Of a stretch of DNA of 64,000 nt, positions 61,218 through 64,000 are shown one piece after another. Source of the DNA: Alphaproteobacteria bacterium AO1-B. Lineage in GTDB: Bacteria; Pseudomonadota; Alphaproteobacteria; Rhizobiales; Stappiaceae. A program made the translations under genes and the position numbers. The stretch lies in the NCBI GenBank assembly GCA_001890945.1, contig MLAX01000005.1, forward strand, positions 372,001 through 436,000, in the 5' to 3' direction. The notes beneath the pieces are model-generated. The model was not told the origin of the DNA. It saw nothing but the letters and a program-made list of their open reading frames with translations, and did no database searches. Within the stretch, counting starts at the first letter, position 1; each line of letters starts with the position of its first letter.

Positions 61218-61817
61218 ATGAAACTCGATTCAAAAATATTCGACAGCATCCGGGTGAAGCCGGACAAAGAGCGCAAGGAGCGGATGACCGAAGACCGGCA
61301 TCCCGTTTGTGAACACCCGGGGTGCAAACGACCGGGTACCCACAAGGCGCCAAAAGGTCGTGACCGCGAAGGCCAGTACTTTCACTTCTGCGTCGACCAC
61401 GTTCGCGAATACAATAAGACGTATAACTATTTCACTGGCATGGGCGACGATGATGTTCGCAGTTACCAGAAGGACAGCCTGACCGGCCACCGCCCGACCT
61501 GGAAAATGGGGGTCAACCGCCAGGCGGCTGATGGACCTGACGGATTTGACGCAAGGGCATCGATGCGCGGCAATGCACAACGCCGGGCCGAACAAGTACG
61601 CCGCCCGCGCGAAAGAAAGCTTTTGACGCTTGAAAAACGGTCGCTTGATGTGCTCAATCTGCCGTACACAGCACGTGGAAGCGAAATCAAAGCGCGCTAT
61701 AAAGAACTTGTGAAATTAAACCATCCGGATGCCAATGGCGGGGATCGCTCTTCGGAAGACCGCCTGCGGGAAATCATTCAGGCGTACAACGTTCTGAAAA
61801 AGGCCGGTTTCCTCTAA
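61218..61817 (+). CDS. J-domain protein
   Basis: A 199-residue protein with a C-terminal J domain (about 140-197): LTLEKRSLDVLNLPYTARG, then KARYKELVKLNHPDANGGD with the HPD motif that stimulates Hsp70. The N-terminal two thirds contain a small zinc-finger-like region (CEHPGCKRPGTHKAP then YFHFCVDHVREYNKTYNYF) typical of Rhizobiales homologues near bolA and cobS. Conserved neighbours bolA and cobS support assignment. The role of the N-terminal part is unknown. Confidence 0.92.
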   Translation: MKLDSKIFDSIRVKPDKERKERMTEDRHPVCEHPGCKRPGTHKAPKGRDREGQYFHFCVDHVREYNKTYNYFTGMGDDDVRSYQKDSLTGHRPTWKMGVNRQAADGPDGFDARASMRGNAQRRAEQVRRPRERKLLTLEKRSLDVLNLPYTARGSEIKARYKELVKLNHPDANGGDRSSEDRLREIIQAYNVLKKAGFL

Positions 61818-61883
61818 GCTTGCAGGCCCCTGCTTGCTTTTCCCAAACGACCCATCCCGGCGCTCCGGGACTGCGGAGGACTG

Positions 61884-62870
61884 ATGACTGAGACGACGAC
61901 TGCGGCCATGGCGATGCCGGACACTGAAATTTCCGTCGAAGAGGTGTTTGGCTTCAAGTCGGACCTGAAAGTTCCGGCCTTTTCCACGCCGTCAGAGCAT
62001 GTGCCGGAACCCGATCCCGATTATCTTTTCGACCGGGCAACGACCCTGGCGATCTTGGCGGGTTTTGCGCATAACCGCCGCGTGATGGTGACCGGCTACC
62101 ACGGGACGGGCAAATCGACGCACATCGAGCAGGTTGCCTCGCGTCTGAATTGGCCGTGTATCCGGGTCAATCTCGACAGTCACATCTCGCGTATCGACCT
62201 GGTCGGCAAAGACGCGATCGTTCTGAAGGACGGTCAGCAAGTCACCGAATTCAAGGACGGCATTCTGCCGTGGGCCTATCAGCACAATGTTGCGCTGGTG
62301 TTCGACGAATACGACGCCGGCCGTCCGGACGTGATGTTCGTAATCCAGCGGATCCTGGAGTCCTCGGGCCGCTTGACGCTTCTCGATCAAAGCCGGGTCA
62401 TCCGTCCGCATGCCGCCTTCCGGCTGTTCGCAACAGCGAATACGGTCGGCCTCGGCGACACTTCCGGTCTTTACCACGGCACGCAGCAGATCAACCAGGC
62501 ACAGATGGACCGCTGGTCGATCGTCACCACGCTGAACTATCTGCCGCACGACAATGAAGTCGACATTGTTCTGTCGAAAGCCAAACACTTCCAGAATGAT
62601 GAAGGCCGGAACACTGTTTCCAAGATGGTTCGTCTTGCGGACATGACCCGGAACGCGTTCATCAATGGGGATCTTTCCACTGTGATGAGCCCCCGGACGG
62701 TGATCACATGGGCGGAAAACGCGGAAATCTTTGGTGATGTTGGCTTCTCCTTCCGCTTGACCTTCCTGAACAAGTGCGACGACATGGAACAGTCGCTTGT
62801 GGCAGAGTTCTATCAACGCTGCTTCGGTGAGGATTTGCCGGAATCCGCTGTTAACGTTGTAATGAGCTGA
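61884..62870 (+). CDS. cobS: Cobaltochelatase subunit CobS
   Basis: A 328-residue AAA+ ATPase of the aerobic cobalamin pathway that, with CobN and CobT, inserts cobalt into hydrogenobyrinic acid diamide. Walker A is GYHGTGKSTHIEQVA, Walker B is ALVFDEYDAGRPDVMF and the sensor region is FATANTVGLGD. The N-terminal EVFGFKSDLKVPAFSTPSE is typical. cobT follows eight bases later. No riboswitch is visible in the 66-base gap upstream. Confidence 0.96.
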   Translation: MTETTTAAMAMPDTEISVEEVFGFKSDLKVPAFSTPSEHVPEPDPDYLFDRATTLAILAGFAHNRRVMVTGYHGTGKSTHIEQVASRLNWPCIRVNLDSHISRIDLVGKDAIVLKDGQQVTEFKDGILPWAYQHNVALVFDEYDAGRPDVMFVIQRILESSGRLTLLDQSRVIRPHAAFRLFATANTVGLGDTSGLYHGTQQINQAQMDRWSIVTTLNYLPHDNEVDIVLSKAKHFQNDEGRNTVSKMVRLADMTRNAFINGDLSTVMSPRTVITWAENAEIFGDVGFSFRLTFLNKCDDMEQSLVAEFYQRCFGEDLPESAVNVVMS

Positions 62871-62877
62871 GGTCCCT

Positions 62878-64000
62878 ATGGCGCCGCGGCCAGGTAGCAA
62901 CTCTCTTCCGGGCAACAAGCCCGCCCCCACGACGGAACCGCTGAAACAGTCCGTCGCTGGAACCATGCGGGCGATATCGGGCGAGGCGGAGCTGGAAGTC
63001 ACATTTTCCGGCGACCGGCCGGGCTTGTCGGGCCTGTCCGCCCGCTTGCCTGAGCCGTCCCGTAAGCTGAATGCGCATGAGGTCGCGGTCACACGCGGGC
63101 TCTCGGATTCCATGGCGCTCAAGATTGCCTGTCACGACAAGGCTGTTCACGCCAAAAACATGCCCCAAGGCATGGATGCACGGGCGATCTTCGAAGCTGT
63201 TGAGCAAGCGCGCTGTGAAGCGGTCGGTGCCCGCCGGATGCAGGGTGTAGCCGACAACCTGGCCGTGATGCTCAACGACAAGTACCGCAAGTCGGGCGCG
63301 CCGGACATCGCGAGCCGGGAAGAAGCCCCGCTTCAAGATGCTCTGTCGCTGATCGTGCGCGAACGCCTCACTGGTGCTCAGCCGCCGGAAAGTGCCGCCA
63401 AGCTTGTCGACATGTGGCGCGACTGGGTGGAAAGCAAGGCCGGCGCGGAGCTTGACAGCCTCGAAGCCGAGGTTGAGGACCAAAACGGATTTGCCTCGCG
63501 TTTGCGCGATGTTTTGAAATCTCTCGATATGGCGGATGAGCTCGGAGAACAGGACGAAGACCTGGATCCCGATCAGAACGAAGACGCCGGCAACAACGAC
63601 GAGGCCGAAACCGGGGAGGACACCGAAGACGACAGCGGTGAGCAGGAAGCTGCGCCTCAGGAAATGGAACTTTCCGGGGAAGAGCAGGACGCCGGTGACA
63701 CGGAAGCCTCTGAAGCCGACTTCGACCAGATGGTCGACCAGGATATGGCTGACGATTCCGAAGAAGCCGGCGAGAGTGACCGGCAGGATCACCCGTTCTC
63801 CAACAAGCCGCCGGAATCCGATTATCGGGTGTTCACGACCCAGTTCGATGAAACGATCACGGCCGAAGAGCTGTGTGACACCGCCGAGCTGGATCGCTTG
63901 CGCGGGTTCCTCGACAAGCAGCTGACCCATCTGCAAGGGGCCGTGGCCCGCCTTGCCAACCGGTTACAGCGCAAGTTGATGGCCCAGCAGAACCGGGCCT
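62878..64000 (+). CDS. cobT: Cobaltochelatase subunit CobT (partial, continues past right edge)
   Basis: The first 374 residues of CobT are visible; the frame is open to the last base. It opens MAPRPGSNSLPGNKPAP and has the helical ELEVTFSGDRPGLSG and CHDKAVHAKNMPQGMDARAI segments, then a long acidic linker (about 218-305, rich in E and D), a standard feature of CobT, and AELDRLRGFLDKQLTHLQG. The C-terminal von Willebrand A domain with the MIDAS site would lie beyond the edge. Start ATG 62878, eight bases after the cobS stop. Confidence 0.95.
   Translation, partial: MAPRPGSNSLPGNKPAPTTEPLKQSVAGTMRAISGEAELEVTFSGDRPGLSGLSARLPEPSRKLNAHEVAVTRGLSDSMALKIACHDKAVHAKNMPQGMDARAIFEAVEQARCEAVGARRMQGVADNLAVMLNDKYRKSGAPDIASREEAPLQDALSLIVRERLTGAQPPESAAKLVDMWRDWVESKAGAELDSLEAEVEDQNGFASRLRDVLKSLDMADELGEQDEDLDPDQNEDAGNNDEAETGEDTEDDSGEQEAAPQEMELSGEEQDAGDTEASEADFDQMVDQDMADDSEEAGESDRQDHPFSNKPPESDYRVFTTQFDETITAEELCDTAELDRLRGFLDKQLTHLQGAVARLANRLQRKLMAQQNRA

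Noticed and set aside
61818..61883. Cobalamin riboswitch before cobST
   Set aside because: The gap is only 66 bases and has no B12-box-like sequence.
61992..63122. A 376-codon minus-strand frame and a 361-codon one (62851-63936) over cobS and cobT
   Set aside because: Both are shadows of cobS and cobT, which match their families from end to end.

Overview
This window looks like a chromosomal segment of an alphaproteobacterium of the order Hyphomicrobiales, most like Roseibium/Labrenzia-type marine Stappiaceae. That placement is inferred from gene content, not from a database search. It rests on the block xerD / 47-codon membrane gene / aroK / aroB / corC-like / bolA / J-domain gene / cobS / cobT, a DUF2794 gene, GlnK-AmtB, and large RTX-type secreted proteins with the NPDVAA...EGR repeat. 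No insertion sequence, prophage, CRISPR array or rRNA was seen. The genes are mostly ordinary core and lifestyle genes in short operons.

Region 1 (1-5.1 kb) is the start of a C-P lyase (phosphonate) operon on the minus strand: phnG, phnH, phnI, a fosX-type fosfomycin hydrolase, phnJ and the beginning of phnK, which runs off the left edge. The cistrons overlap by 1 to 4 bases or lie 4 bases apart. The GntR-family repressor gene phnF is divergent, and the shared intergenic region holds a clear PhnF-like inverted repeat. The FosX has all its metal and catalytic residues.

Region 2 (5.1-9.8 kb) has a DUF218 protein, a Tat-exported intradiol-dioxygenase-like protein next to a six-helix ferric-reductase-like membrane protein, a cytochrome b561, a CYTH-CHAD phosphatase-type protein and tRNA-Leu(CAA).

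Region 3 (10-16.8 kb) is the most unusual part. A 1470-residue secreted beta-helix/cadherin/RTX-type protein and a serralysin-like M10 metalloprotease are divergently encoded around an AT-rich gap of 816 bases. Both carry the same roughly 40-residue repeat, at the N-terminus of one and the C-terminus of the other.

Region 4 (16.9-36.5 kb) holds envelope, redox and housekeeping genes: DedA-family protein, dsbB, ppa, a DUF2794 gene, a Bax-inhibitor-1 protein, a ybbAP-like ABC pair divergent from a tesA-like esterase, an aldo/keto reductase, thpR, a chemoreceptor, a glycosyltransferase, an AlkA-like glycosylase, gluQ and an AEC transporter. A candidate small structured RNA, with promoter, nested stems and terminator, lies at about 20.15-20.29 kb on the minus strand.

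Region 5 (36.6-48 kb) has signalling and nitrogen genes: a soluble hybrid histidine kinase, a class III adenylate cyclase overlapping a pterin-4a-carbinolamine dehydratase gene, tusA-like, DUF924, and glnK-amtB behind a good sigma-54 promoter. A flippase and a GNAT/CelD-like pair follow.

Region 6 (48-54.7 kb) is the cytochrome c maturation operon ccmABCD-ccmG, then a DUF1223 protein, a CDF cation exporter, an orphan sugar ABC permease and a HAD phosphatase. Region 7 (54.7-64 kb) has an acyl-CoA synthetase and the conserved xerD to cobST block. cobT is cut by the right edge.
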